Shown one piece after another: positions 1-6,141 of a stretch of DNA of 8,938 nucleotides. The notes beneath the pieces are model-generated. The model ran no database searches and had not been told where the DNA came from. It worked only from the letters and a program-made list of their open reading frames with translations. A program made the translations under genes and the position numbers. This stretch comes from Lysobacteraceae bacterium. GTDB lineage: Bacteria; Pseudomonadota; Gammaproteobacteria; Steroidobacterales; Steroidobacteraceae. The DNA lies in the NCBI GenBank assembly GCA_012516015.1, contig JAAYXG010000341.1, positions 1 through 8,938 on the forward strand. Reading direction: 5' to 3'. Every line of letters begins with the position of its first letter. Positions within the stretch are counted from its first letter, which is position 1.

Positions 1-1347
1 GGCTCCGGTCTCGTCGGCGTGATGTACATCCTCGATGAACCGTCGATCGGCCTGCATCAACGCGACAACGATCGCCTGCTCCACACCCTGGCACGGCTGC
101 GCGATCTCGGCAATACGGTCATCGTCGTCGAACACGATGAAGATGCGATCCGTCACGCGGATCACGTCGTCGACTTGGGCCCGGGCGCGGGCGTGCACGG
201 CGGCGAAGTGATCGCGCAAGGCACGCCGGCCGAGATCGCGAAGAATCCGAGCTCGATCACGGGCCAGTATCTCTCGGGGGCGCGCGAGATTCCCGTGCCC
301 GCGTTGCGCACGCCCGTGCAGAAGGATCGGGCGTTGCGCATCGTGAACGCGCGGGGCAACAACCTCCGCGGTGTGACGGTCGACATACCCCTCGGCGTCA
401 TGACGTGTGTCACCGGCGTATCGGGCTCCGGCAAGTCGACGCTCGTCAACGACACGCTCTATCGGTACGTAGCGCGCACGTTGAACGATGCATCGACCGA
501 TCCCGCGCCATGCGACGGCGTCGAAGGATTGGACGAGATCGATCGCGTCATCGACATCGATCAGAGCCCGATCGGCCGCACGCCGCGCTCGAACCCGGCC
601 ACCTACACGGGATTGTTCACGCCGATCCGCGAAATGTTCGCCGCCGTTCCGGAAGCGCGCGCGCGCGGCTACGAGCCGGGACGTTTCAGCTTCAACGTCA
701 AGGGCGGCCGTTGCGAAGCGTGCCAAGGCGACGGCGTCATCAAAGTCGAGATGCACTTCTTGCCGGACGTGTACGTGCCGTGCGATGTGTGCAAGGGCCA
801 ACGCTACAATCGCGAGACGCTCGAGATCCGTTACAAGGGCAGGAACATCCACGAAGTGCTCGAGATGACGGTCGAAGATGCGCTCGATTTCTTCCGCAAC
901 GCGCCCGCGATCGCACCGAAGCTGCAGACGCTCATCGACGTCGGGCTCTCCTATATACGGCTCGGCCAGAATGCGACGACGCTGTCGGGCGGCGAGGCGC
1001 AACGCGTGAAGCTTGCAAAAGAGCTCTCGAAGCGCTCGACCGGCAAGACGCTCTACATCCTGGACGAGCCCACTACGGGGTTGCACTTCTACGACATCGA
1101 GCAGCTTCTCGGTGTATTGCAGCGGCTACGCGACGAAGGCAACACCGTCGTCGTCATCGAGCACAACTTGGATGTCATCAAGACGGCAGATTGGATCGTC
1201 GACCTCGGCCCCGAGGGCGGAGACGGCGGCGGCACGATCGTCGCGACCGGCACGCCCGAGGAGATCGCCGCGAACGAGAGCTCGTACACGGGCCGCTATC
1301 TCATGACCTTGCTCGAACGCAAGCATCAGGCCCGCAAACGCGCCTGA
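1..1347 (+). CDS. uvrA: UvrA excinuclease ABC subunit A, C-terminal part (5' end outside window)
   Basis: UvrA is the ATP-dependent damage-recognition subunit of UvrABC nucleotide excision repair; it loads UvrB at lesions in the cytoplasm. The reading frame is open from base 1, so the ATG at 19 is internal. Numbering the visible residues from base 1: the end of the first ABC module ([17 protein letters not shown], Walker B and following) at about 7-23; second Walker [10 protein letters not shown] at 139-147; C-terminal zinc finger CEAC at 238-241 and CDVC at 261-264, a C-x2-C-x19-C-x2-C spacing as in E. coli UvrA; ABC signature LSGGEAQR from 328; Walker B LYILDEP at 351-357; and the H-loop region VIEHN. 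About 448 residues are present, roughly the last half of a usual 940-residue protein. All key motifs are intact. The TGA stop overlaps by one base an ATG of the next frame (TGATG), which suggests a shared transcript. Identification is very secure. Confidence 0.98.
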   Translation, partial: GSGLVGVMYILDEPSIGLHQRDNDRLLHTLARLRDLGNTVIVVEHDEDAIRHADHVVDLGPGAGVHGGEVIAQGTPAEIAKNPSSITGQYLSGAREIPVPALRTPVQKDRALRIVNARGNNLRGVTVDIPLGVMTCVTGVSGSGKSTLVNDTLYRYVARTLNDASTDPAPCDGVEGLDEIDRVIDIDQSPIGRTPRSNPATYTGLFTPIREMFAAVPEARARGYEPGRFSFNVKGGRCEACQGDGVIKVEMHFLPDVYVPCDVCKGQRYNRETLEIRYKGRNIHEVLEMTVEDALDFFRNAPAIAPKLQTLIDVGLSYIRLGQNATTLSGGEAQRVKLAKELSKRSTGKTLYILDEPTTGLHFYDIEQLLGVLQRLRDEGNTVVVIEHNLDVIKTADWIVDLGPEGGDGGGTIVATGTPEEIAANESSYTGRYLMTLLERKHQARKRA

Positions 1348-1372
1348 TGCGCTCGACACTGGACCAGACAAT

Positions 1373-1378
1373 AGGAGG
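1373..1378 (+). promoter_or_regulatory. Strong Shine-Dalgarno AGGAGG that favours the GTG start at 1383
   Basis: A perfect AGGAGG lies 4 bases before a GTG in the Dph6-like frame. The spacing is slightly short, but the match to the anti-SD is complete. The alternative ATG at 1347 overlaps the uvrA stop (TGATG) and could be used by translational coupling, which would add 12 residues ([12 protein letters not shown]). Those residues are not part of the conserved fold, so the GTG is preferred. Confidence 0.6.
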
Positions 1379-1382
1379 AATC

Positions 1383-2084
1383 GTGCTCGACCGATCGCCC
1401 ATCGAAGCACGGCCGCAGAGCGCACGCGCGCTCTGCTCGTTCAGCGGCGGCAAGGATTCCTGCCTCGCGCTCTGGCGCGCGCAACAACTCGGCTTCGATG
1501 TCCGAACGTTGCTCGTCATGTTCGAGGAAGCGGGAGAACGCAGCCGTTCTCACGCCCTGCCCGCGCACTTGCTGTCACGACAAGCGAGCGCGCTAGGGCT
1601 CGAGCTCATGATTCGGCGAGCGAGCTGGGCTGACTACGAGCAAGTCTTTACGGCTGCGCTCTGCGAGCTCAAGGAGCGCGAATACGCGAGCGCCGTCTTC
1701 GGCGATATCGATCTGCAAGCGCATCGAGACTGGGAAGAGCGCGTCTGTGCCGCCGCCGGGCTCGCTCCCGTGCTGCCGTTATGGCACCGAGATCGACGCG
1801 AGCTCGCCCACGAAGTCATCGCCTCCGGATTTCGCTGCGTCGTCGTCTGCGTTGATTCGAAATTCCTTCCAGATGAGTTCTGCGGCCGCGAATACGACGA
1901 ATCGTTTCTCGCCGATCTGCCGGCCGAAGTGGATGCGTGCGGCGAGAATGGAGAGTTTCACACGTTCGTCTACGACGGACCCAACTTCTCGAAGCCGGTA
2001 GAGTTCGAGATCTGCGGTCTCGAACCGTATGTCGCGCCCGCGGAATATGGCGCGGGACGCTATCTATTCGCTTCGCTCAGATGA
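1383..2084 (+). CDS. Dph6-like PP-loop ATPase (DUF71/COG2102, 'diphthine-ammonia ligase' family)
   Basis: This is an adenine-nucleotide alpha-hydrolase-fold protein that should adenylate a substrate carboxyl group before amidation. In eukaryotes and archaea the family member Dph6 amidates diphthine on EF-2. Bacteria lack diphthamide, so the substrate here is unknown; comparative genomics of the family has proposed other roles, including cobalamin salvage. Starting from GTG 1383 the product has 233 residues. The PP-loop FSGGKDS sits at 20-26, the GDIDLQ motif at 107-112, PLW at 132-134, and the family C-terminal motif ENGEFHTF at 188-195 followed by YDGP. All family hallmarks are intact, and the length fits the short single-domain bacterial form without the extra C-terminal domains of eukaryotic Dph6. 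It lies 35 bases after the uvrA stop and is probably co-transcribed with it. The next gene converges from 12 bases downstream. The family call is firm; the biological role is not known. Confidence 0.9.
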   Translation: MLDRSPIEARPQSARALCSFSGGKDSCLALWRAQQLGFDVRTLLVMFEEAGERSRSHALPAHLLSRQASALGLELMIRRASWADYEQVFTAALCELKEREYASAVFGDIDLQAHRDWEERVCAAAGLAPVLPLWHRDRRELAHEVIASGFRCVVVCVDSKFLPDEFCGREYDESFLADLPAEVDACGENGEFHTFVYDGPNFSKPVEFEICGLEPYVAPAEYGAGRYLFASLR

Positions 2085-2096
2085 TGGCGACAGGTT

Positions 2097-2603
2097 CTAA
2101 CGCCGCGCGGAGCGCGAGCTGAACACCTGCCTCACCTCTCCCTGCGAGACCGTTTCCCGATATCGACCTTCGGTGTAGTCCGCCACGATCGAACGCCAGA
2201 ATGCGACGGCCGCCTTGTTGTAAATGAACTCGTTGATCGCCCACGTGCCAGCGAAGCGATTGAAGATCAAACGGGCCGCATCGCGTCCGATCCCGAGCCG
2301 CCGCGAGGAGGCGACTACGAAGAACTCCGCCATGCAGAAGTCGATTTCGTCGCGCTGATTACGCGGCGGGCGACTGACGAGCGCAAAACCGACCGGCCGC
2401 TCGTTCTTCAAGATGACCAAGGGGTGCGAGCTGTCGTCCGCGAACCAGCGCGCCATGAGCTCCGGCTCGCGCTCCGCATACGCCGGAAACATGCCCGTAT
2501 TCATACTCGAATCGGACAGATCGTCGAGATACTCGGGATAGTGGCGCTGAATCCAGAGCCTGTCCTGAGGGGAATTGTTTGCGTCTCGAATCCGGACTGA
2601 CAC
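2097..2603 (-). CDS. GNAT-family N-acetyltransferase
   Basis: A predicted cytoplasmic acyl-CoA-dependent acetyltransferase of 168 residues; the acceptor is unknown. The N-terminus VRIRDANNSPQDRLWIQ is the usual first strand and helix of GNAT proteins. The core strand MAEFFV (about 91-96) is followed by the acetyl-CoA pyrophosphate-binding motif A, RRLGIGRDA (101-109). The later segment YNKAAVAFWRSI (about 129-140) is the typical C-terminal motif with an aromatic residue before the last strand. The start is the GTG at 2603; an in-frame TAG lies about 20 codons upstream with no ATG between, and the SD is weak. The preceding gene on this strand is the small lipoprotein, 244 bases away with a hairpin between them, so this gene probably has its own promoter. 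It ends 12 bases from the convergent Dph6-like gene. The family is clear; the substrate cannot be inferred. Confidence 0.88.
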   Translation of the reverse strand: MSVRIRDANNSPQDRLWIQRHYPEYLDDLSDSSMNTGMFPAYAEREPELMARWFADDSSHPLVILKNERPVGFALVSRPPRNQRDEIDFCMAEFFVVASSRRLGIGRDAARLIFNRFAGTWAINEFIYNKAAVAFWRSIVADYTEGRYRETVSQGEVRQVFSSRSARR

Positions 2604-2659
2604 CGCGCGATCGGCCTTGCGAGCCGCCTCTTCGAAGGAACCGCATGTGATGGTCTAAC

Positions 2660-2676
2660 GACCCGCGAATCGGGTC
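2660..2676. repeat. Inverted repeat GACCCG-N5-CGGGTC upstream of the GNAT gene
   Basis: Perfect 6-bp arms (2660-2665 and 2671-2676) flank a 5-base centre, 57-73 bases before the GNAT start. On the minus strand the site overlaps a TTGACC that could be a -35 element, but no convincing -10 follows. It could be an operator or a small mRNA hairpin. In G+C-rich DNA an arm of this size can occur by chance. Confidence 0.3.
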
Positions 2677-2797
2677 AACGTCGGGAGGGGATGAGGAGAA
2701 TCGTGAGCCTCGTTCGGCCCAAAGAAAGTCAAACCGGAGATGACGTATTCTGCAGAAAGACGACGCGACAACGTCGCCGAAGATCAGGGTCGCCGGA

Positions 2798-2825
2798 GAT
2801 CAGGCGGGCTCGCGCCCGCCTGATC
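2798..2825 (-). terminator. Perfect 12-bp stem-loop after the small lipoprotein gene
   Basis: The arms GATCAGGCGGGC (2798-2809) and GCCCGCCTGATC (2814-2825) pair perfectly around a 4-base loop TCGC. The stem begins 23 bases after the lipoprotein stop codon, where a terminator is expected. Neither strand has a U-tract after the stem, so it is not a textbook intrinsic terminator. It could be a hairpin that protects the mRNA 3' end or assists a Rho-dependent stop. Confidence 0.5.
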
Positions 2826-2828
2826 GCA

Positions 2829-2852
2829 CGAGTGATTACTCGAGTGATTACT
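2829..2852. repeat. Perfect 12-bp tandem duplication spanning the lipoprotein stop codon
   Basis: The unit CGAGTGATTACT occurs twice head to tail (2829-2840 and 2841-2852). On the minus strand this copies GAG TAA TCA CTC, so the TAA stop is repeated in the same frame four codons later. The unit also contains a small palindrome (GAGT/ACTC). It looks like a recent slippage or microduplication event; the second stop acts as a backup. Confidence 0.85.
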
Positions 2853-3093
2853 CGGCAGCGGGCTCGGGCTCGGCCACATCACCCTCGGCCGGCGCATCGC
2901 CTGCGCCAGCCTCGGCGGCATCCGGCGCCGCACCGTCCATCGAATCGGTCTCAGCGGGCGGCGTCGCTTCCGCAGGGGCCGTGTCGGCCGGAGGAGCGGC
3001 CTCGGTCACGTCAGCAGGCGCCTCGTCTCTCTGGCCGCAAGCGGCGAGCGAGAGCGACATCATCAATGCAGCGAGAATCAGCTTCGTGTTCAT
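2848..3093 (-). CDS. Small acidic Ala/Pro/Glu-rich lipoprotein, function unknown
   Basis: I do not recognise this protein. From the ATG at 3093 it has 81 residues: a lipoprotein signal MNTKLILAALMMSLSLAAC with lipobox LAAC and lipidated Cys at 19, then a 63-residue mature part. The mature part is almost all Ala, Pro, Glu, Asp, Gly and Thr, with no aromatic residue and only one basic residue (Arg), so it is strongly acidic and probably disordered. The residue after the Cys is Gly, not Asp, which by the Lol rule points to the outer membrane. The ATG at 3093 is preferred because GGTGGA (3101-3106) lies 7 bases ahead of it; a GTG at 3105 in the same frame would add four residues (VDDH) and overlaps that SD. 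Low-complexity composition means a chance open frame must be considered. The intact lipobox, SD and downstream hairpin argue for a real gene. Confidence 0.75.
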   Translation of the reverse strand: MNTKLILAALMMSLSLAACGQRDEAPADVTEAAPPADTAPAEATPPAETDSMDGAAPDAAEAGAGDAPAEGDVAEPEPAAE

Positions 3094-3116
3094 GTGATCA
3101 TCCACCCCTGTGGAGA

Positions 3117-3165
3117 GTTAGCAATGTTTATAACGACTCAGCGAGAGGACGGTTCCTCTGCTAAC
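3117..3165. promoter_or_regulatory. Nested inverted repeats in the divergent lipoprotein/hydratase region
   Basis: An outer pair GTTAGCA (3117-3123) and TGCTAAC (3159-3165) encloses an inner hairpin AGAGGA-CGGT-TCCTCT (3144-3159), whose last base is shared with the outer arm. Between them is an A+T-rich TTTATAAC (3127-3134) that reads TATAAA on the minus strand and is the best -10-like sequence for the small lipoprotein gene. No good -35 was seen. The region probably holds the lipoprotein promoter and perhaps an operator. This is inferred from position and symmetry only. Confidence 0.35.
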
Positions 3166-4083
3166 AGCGCGGCGAATTCTAGAGTGTTTCAGTTTCATTT
3201 GAAACCGCTTGTCTGGCCGCATCGTCGCTCGCAACGCGCGAGCGCATGTTCGATTCGCGTCAAGCGACTCGCAAAAAGCGCTTGTTTTATAGGGGTTTTA
3301 GCACTCTCCGGCTGTTTGACACAGCAACGAATCGACGATGCGATTCTCGATGCATGGACACACGATACAGCGCTGCCACTTGCGACGCGCATTGACGAAA
3401 CATTGACAATTGAGCGCGCGTACGCGGTGCAGACACGCGTCGTGCGCAAGACGTTGCGCGGCGAAGCGCCTGTCGGATTCAAAGCGGGACTGACATCTCA
3501 GAGCGCTCAAGATCGCTTCAACGCCCACGGTCCGATTGCAGGCGTGCTGCTCGTGCCGGCTTCAGCCACGCCGCGCGAGCTGCGACTGAGCGAGCTTCGC
3601 GGGCTCTATGTCGAATTGGAGGTTGCCTTGCGCGTCGGCAAGCGCATCGACGAGCGCCTTGCCGATATCGAAGCGCTGAAAGCGCACATCGATGGTATCG
3701 CCCCTGCCATCGAGCTTCCGAATCTCGACTACGACATGCCGGAACGACTCACCGCGACGGACATCGTCGCATCGAACGTCGCAGCCGCGTACTTCGTCAC
3801 CGGGGAATTCGTGTCGCCCTCTCGGCGTGACCCGAATCGAGTGACCGCGACACTCGTGTGCGACGGACACAAAGCGAACGTCGGCGTCGGTCGCGACTCG
3901 ATGGGCGATCAGTGGGTCGCCGCTTTGTGGCTCGCGAATACGATGATCGATCAAGGATGGGTCTTGGAGCCCGGCCAAGTGCTGCTCACCGGAGCGCTGG
4001 GCGCGATGGTCCGAGCGCGGCCAGGCGCCTGCACGGCAGAGTTCGGCGATTGGGGCAGCCTCGACGTTCGCATCGTTCCTTAG
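3124..4083 (+). CDS. 2-keto-4-pentenoate hydratase-family protein with lipoprotein signal (start uncertain)
   Basis: The product is related to MhpD-type 2-hydroxypentadienoate hydratases and 4-oxalocrotonate decarboxylases, metal-dependent enzymes of aromatic meta-cleavage pathways. Numbering from ATG 3124 (319 residues): AYAVQ, then VGFKAGLTSQ near 117-126, ELE (E164, E166) and the Glu in PAIELP (E197), which match the three metal-binding Glu of MhpD, and LLTGALGAMV near 287-296. The family motif VADN is changed to VASN. Unlike cytoplasmic MhpD, the domain follows RVKRLAKSACFIGVLALSGC, a lipoprotein signal with lipobox LSGC and Cys at 64; the 256-residue mature part is close to full MhpD length. 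ATG 3124 has SD GGAGAG with a 6-base gap but leaves an unusually long leader before the signal. Alternatives are GTG 3184, TTG 3199 or a rare ATT 3253, which would give an ideal signal peptide. No other catabolic genes are adjacent, so the substrate is unknown. Confidence 0.8.
   Translation: MFITTQREDGSSANSAANSRVFQFHLKPLVWPHRRSQRASACSIRVKRLAKSACFIGVLALSGCLTQQRIDDAILDAWTHDTALPLATRIDETLTIERAYAVQTRVVRKTLRGEAPVGFKAGLTSQSAQDRFNAHGPIAGVLLVPASATPRELRLSELRGLYVELEVALRVGKRIDERLADIEALKAHIDGIAPAIELPNLDYDMPERLTATDIVASNVAAAYFVTGEFVSPSRRDPNRVTATLVCDGHKANVGVGRDSMGDQWVAALWLANTMIDQGWVLEPGQVLLTGALGAMVRARPGACTAEFGDWGSLDVRIVP
3186..3205. promoter_or_regulatory. Operator-like palindrome GTTTCA-TT-TGAAAC with an extra GTTTCA half-site
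   Basis: Bases 3192-3205 read GTTTCA, TT, TGAAAC: perfect 6-bp arms about a 2-base centre. A third half-site GTTTCA (3186-3191) directly precedes it. The local sequence is more A+T-rich than its surroundings. This spacing suits a dimeric helix-turn-helix repressor site. If it is an operator, it lies inside the longest reading of the hydratase gene and favours a downstream start. The regulator is not known. Confidence 0.45.
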
Positions 4084-4108
4084 AAGGGATCACAGGGCAT
4101 CTCCGGCG

Positions 4109-4143
4109 CCGATCTAGAACCGCTCGCGAAGCGGGACGATCGG
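4109..4143 (+). other. Two-tier stem-loop between the hydratase gene and pepQ
   Basis: Outer arms CCGATC (4109-4114) and GATCGG (4138-4143) enclose an inner hairpin CCGCT-CGCGA-AGCGG (4120-4134). The structure lies 25 bases after the hydratase stop and is followed by TCTTAG, only a weak U-rich stretch. It could be a weak terminator for the hydratase gene or part of the pepQ leader. It is not a textbook terminator. Confidence 0.3.
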
Positions 4144-4179
4144 TCTTAGACTCAAGCTCGCGATCGCACGGACACGCTC

Positions 4180-5493
4180 ATGCTCGATTCTCTCTACGCC
4201 GAACACCTGCTAGTTCAACGGCAGCGCCTAGATTTGGCGTTGGCCGACTGCGGCTACGACTCGCTCGCGATCTATGCCGGCGAGCCGCACGTGCAATTCC
4301 TCGACGATCAGCCTTATCCGTTCAAGCCCAATCCGCACTTCAAGCTGTGGGTGCCGACGGCAGACGTCGCCGGGTCTTGGTTGCTGTACAGGCCGTCGGG
4401 CAAGCCCCAGTTGCTCTTTCTCCAGCCGCTCGATTTCTGGCACAAGCCGCCCTCGACGCCGCGCGAGTTCTGGACCCGTCACTTCGATATCACGGTGCTC
4501 CGCGCCGCGAGCGACGCGGAGGCGCACGTACGCAACTTGCCTCGCTGCGCGTTCATCGGCGAGTGGAACGATCGCTTCGAGACTTACGATCTTGCCGATC
4601 GCAACCCAGCGAATTTGCTCACGCAGCTTCATTATTGGCGCGCGTTCAAGACGAAATACGAGATCGAGTGCATGCGCCGCGCGTGCGCACGCGCCGTGAA
4701 GGGACATCGCGCCGCTGAAGCCGCGTTCCGCGACGGCGCTTCCGAATACCAGATTCATCTCGCGTACCTGCACGCGTGCGAGCACATCGACGAGGAGCTC
4801 CCCTATCCGAGCATCGTCGCGCTGAACGAGAACGCGGCTATCCTGCACTATCAGCATCGCGAGCGCACGTCGCCTCGTGTGCGTCGTTCGTTCTTGATCG
4901 ATGCCGGTGCTGACTTCGGCGGCTACGGTTCCGACATCACTCGTACCTACGCACACCGGAACGACGACTTCGCGGCGCTCATCGAACGCATGGACGAGCT
5001 TCAACAGCAATTATGTCAAGAGGTTCGAAGCGGCACCGAGTACGTCGACCTCCATTTGAACGCACATCGTCTCATTGCGGATCTGCTCCGTGAGGCGGGC
5101 ATCATTTCGCTGGGCGCCGAGGAAGCCGTCGATTCGGGCATCTCGAGCGTCTTCTTTCCGCACGGCATCGGCCACCTACTCGGTCTGCAGGTGCACGACG
5201 TCGGCGGCTTTTCGATCGATACGAACGGCGCGCGCCGCGAAAGCCCGCCAGCGCACCCTTACCTGCGTCTCACGCGAACGCTAGCGCCGGGGTTCGTCGT
5301 CACGATCGAACCCGGCATCTACTTCATCGAAAGCCTGCTCGAGAAAGCGCGTTCCTCGAACGCGCGCAAGCACATCAATTGGAATGCGGTCGAGCACTTC
5401 AAACCGTACGGCGGCATCCGAATCGAAGACGATGTCGTCTGCACCGATGGCGAGCCCGAAAACTTGACGCGAGACGCGTTCGCGCGCACGTAA
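4180..5493 (+). CDS. pepQ: Xaa-Pro dipeptidase PepQ (peptidase M24B)
   Basis: PepQ is a cytoplasmic two-metal (usually Mn) peptidase that splits Xaa-Pro dipeptides in the last step of proline-peptide breakdown; bacterial forms can also hydrolyse some organophosphates as a side activity. The product has 437 residues, against 443 for E. coli PepQ. The N-terminal creatinase-like domain covers about 1-150 and the pita-bread catalytic domain about 160-437. All five metal ligands are present: D241 (LIDAG), D252 (SDITRTY), H332 (HGIGHLLG), E377 (TIEPGIY) and E416 (IRIEDDV). The PepQ-specific stretches HDVGGF and IYFIESLL are also there. The ATG at 4180 gives the standard N-terminus; the SD is weak. 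It starts 96 bases after the hydratase gene with a possible stem-loop between, so it may be transcribed separately. It ends at a strong terminator facing mscL. No defects were seen. Confidence 0.96.
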   Translation: MLDSLYAEHLLVQRQRLDLALADCGYDSLAIYAGEPHVQFLDDQPYPFKPNPHFKLWVPTADVAGSWLLYRPSGKPQLLFLQPLDFWHKPPSTPREFWTRHFDITVLRAASDAEAHVRNLPRCAFIGEWNDRFETYDLADRNPANLLTQLHYWRAFKTKYEIECMRRACARAVKGHRAAEAAFRDGASEYQIHLAYLHACEHIDEELPYPSIVALNENAAILHYQHRERTSPRVRRSFLIDAGADFGGYGSDITRTYAHRNDDFAALIERMDELQQQLCQEVRSGTEYVDLHLNAHRLIADLLREAGIISLGAEEAVDSGISSVFFPHGIGHLLGLQVHDVGGFSIDTNGARRESPPAHPYLRLTRTLAPGFVVTIEPGIYFIESLLEKARSSNARKHINWNAVEHFKPYGGIRIEDDVVCTDGEPENLTRDAFART

Positions 5494-5512
5494 CTATCTC
5501 CGGAGAAGAAGA

Positions 5513-5540
5513 TCTCTCGCCATAGAATCTTGGCGAGAGA
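5513..5540. terminator. Bidirectional intrinsic terminator between pepQ and mscL
   Basis: The arms TCTCTCGCCA (5513-5522) and TGGCGAGAGA (5531-5540) form a perfect 10-bp stem with an 8-base loop. On the plus strand TTCTTGTCTT follows the stem; on the minus strand the stem is followed by TCTTCTTCTCC. Both are pyrimidine- and T-rich, so the same hairpin can end both convergent genes. It lies 19 bases after the pepQ stop and 21 bases after the mscL stop. Confidence 0.8.
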
Positions 5541-5561
5541 CGTTCTTGTCTTGCGACGCGC

Positions 5562-5969
5562 TTACTGCTGACGCTTCAGCAGATCCCGGATCTCTTCCAA
5601 CAGGACTTCCTGACGCGGGGGCGGCGGCGGAGGCGTCGACGGGGCCACTTCTTCTTTGCGCTTCAAGCGATTGATCATCTTGATCACGAGGAAGATGGCG
5701 AATGCGACGATGAGAAAGTCGAACGTCGTCTGCAGGAAAGCGCCGTAATTGATCGTCACGGGATCCATCCCTTCCCGTACGGCCGGCAGCGTCACCGCCA
5801 AATCGGTGAAATCGACGCCACCGATGAGATAGCCGAGGGGCGGTGTGATGATGTCGTTCACGAACGAGGTAACGATCTTGCCGAAGGCGGCGCCGATGAT
5901 GATACCGACGGCCATATCGACGACGTTGCCCTTCACCGCGAACTCGCGGAATTCTTTGACGAAGCTCAT
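5562..5969 (-). CDS. mscL: Large-conductance mechanosensitive channel MscL
   Basis: MscL is a homopentameric inner-membrane channel that opens under membrane tension and releases solutes during hypo-osmotic shock. The product has 135 residues, against 136 in E. coli. The N-terminal amphipathic helix [16 protein letters not shown] is followed by TM1 (about 15-45, with the pore-lining glycine-rich stretch [11 protein letters not shown]), a periplasmic loop (about 46-73) and TM2 (about 74-100, [20 protein letters not shown]). The basic/acidic cluster RLKRKEE (101-107) comes next, then six prolines (113-118) as linker, then the cytoplasmic bundle helix [15 protein letters not shown]. All family parts are present. 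The proline run replaces the Ala/Pro linker of the E. coli protein. The ATG has an excellent SD. The gene is transcribed toward pepQ and probably forms a single-gene unit. sthA lies upstream on the same strand, 172 bases away. Confidence 0.97.
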   Translation of the reverse strand: MSFVKEFREFAVKGNVVDMAVGIIIGAAFGKIVTSFVNDIITPPLGYLIGGVDFTDLAVTLPAVREGMDPVTINYGAFLQTTFDFLIVAFAIFLVIKMINRLKRKEEVAPSTPPPPPPRQEVLLEEIRDLLKRQQ

Positions 5970-5976
5970 TCGGAGT

Positions 5977-5982
5977 CTCCTT
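5977..5982 (-). promoter_or_regulatory. Ribosome binding site AAGGAG of mscL
   Basis: The minus strand reads AAGGAG, 7 bases before the ATG at 5969, ideal spacing and sequence. It fixes the mscL start. Confidence 0.85.
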
Positions 5983-6036
5983 CTAATTAGTTGGGCTGGG
6001 ACCTGAGGCCGGGGGCTTTGGTCAGAAAAGTCTCTT

Positions 6037-6048
6037 TTGCGTCCGCAA
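6037..6048. repeat. Small palindrome TTGCG-TC-CGCAA upstream of mscL
   Basis: Perfect 5-bp arms flank a 2-base centre, about 70 bases before the mscL start. The region between sthA and mscL (5970-6141) should hold any mscL promoter, but I see no clear -35/-10 pair. Related arms with a 4-base centre occur at 7700-7713. The significance is uncertain. Confidence 0.25.
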
Positions 6049-6106
6049 TGCGTTACTTCGGGGACAGAGCATATATCGCGGCGCGCACGGTGTGTTCTTT
6101 CGCTTG

Positions 6107-6135
6107 CCCGAGCCCATGCCCCACACCCCCAGCCC
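6107..6135 (-). other. Canonical G-quadruplex motif directly after the sthA stop codon
   Basis: On the minus strand five G-runs follow one another: GGG (6135-6133), GGGGG (6130-6126), GGGG (6122-6119), GGG (6115-6113) and GGG (6109-6107). The loops are 2, 3, 3 and 3 bases. The motif begins 6 bases after the sthA TAG and is on the sense strand, so the sthA mRNA would carry it in its 3' UTR; it also lies upstream of mscL. The pattern fits the standard G3+/short-loop rule with one spare run. Folding and any effect on termination, mRNA stability or read-through into mscL are inferred. Confidence 0.6.
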
Positions 6136-6141
6136 GACCGA

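Noticed and set aside
405..1346. Arg-rich frame running into the Dph6-like gene, suggesting a long fusion protein
   Set aside because: This stretch is the +2 shadow of uvrA, whose conserved motifs are all in the other frame. The real gene begins at 1383 or 1347.
2101..2116. Short hairpin CGCGC-GGA-GCGCG at the GNAT/Dph6-like junction as a terminator
   Set aside because: The stem has only 5 bp, lies inside the GNAT coding end and has no U-tract.
2691..3164. Plus-strand 157-residue open frame
   Set aside because: Composition is Arg/Pro-rich low-complexity, and it is the antisense shadow of the lipoprotein gene and its hairpin. No domain, SD or homology is recognisable.
3246..3300. ATG at 3246 as start of the hydratase gene, implying a frameshift
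   Set aside because: It is in the +3 frame. Its peptide lacks the lipobox and hydratase motifs, while the annotated frame is continuous through both, so no frameshift is needed.
4228..5010. Minus-strand 260-residue open frame
   Set aside because: It lies wholly antisense to pepQ, whose five metal ligands are intact. The open frame reflects G+C-rich codon usage.
5610..5635. G-rich stretch in mscL as a second quadruplex motif
   Set aside because: Apart from one run of five, the G-runs are only two bases long. They are the complement of the proline codons of the MscL linker.
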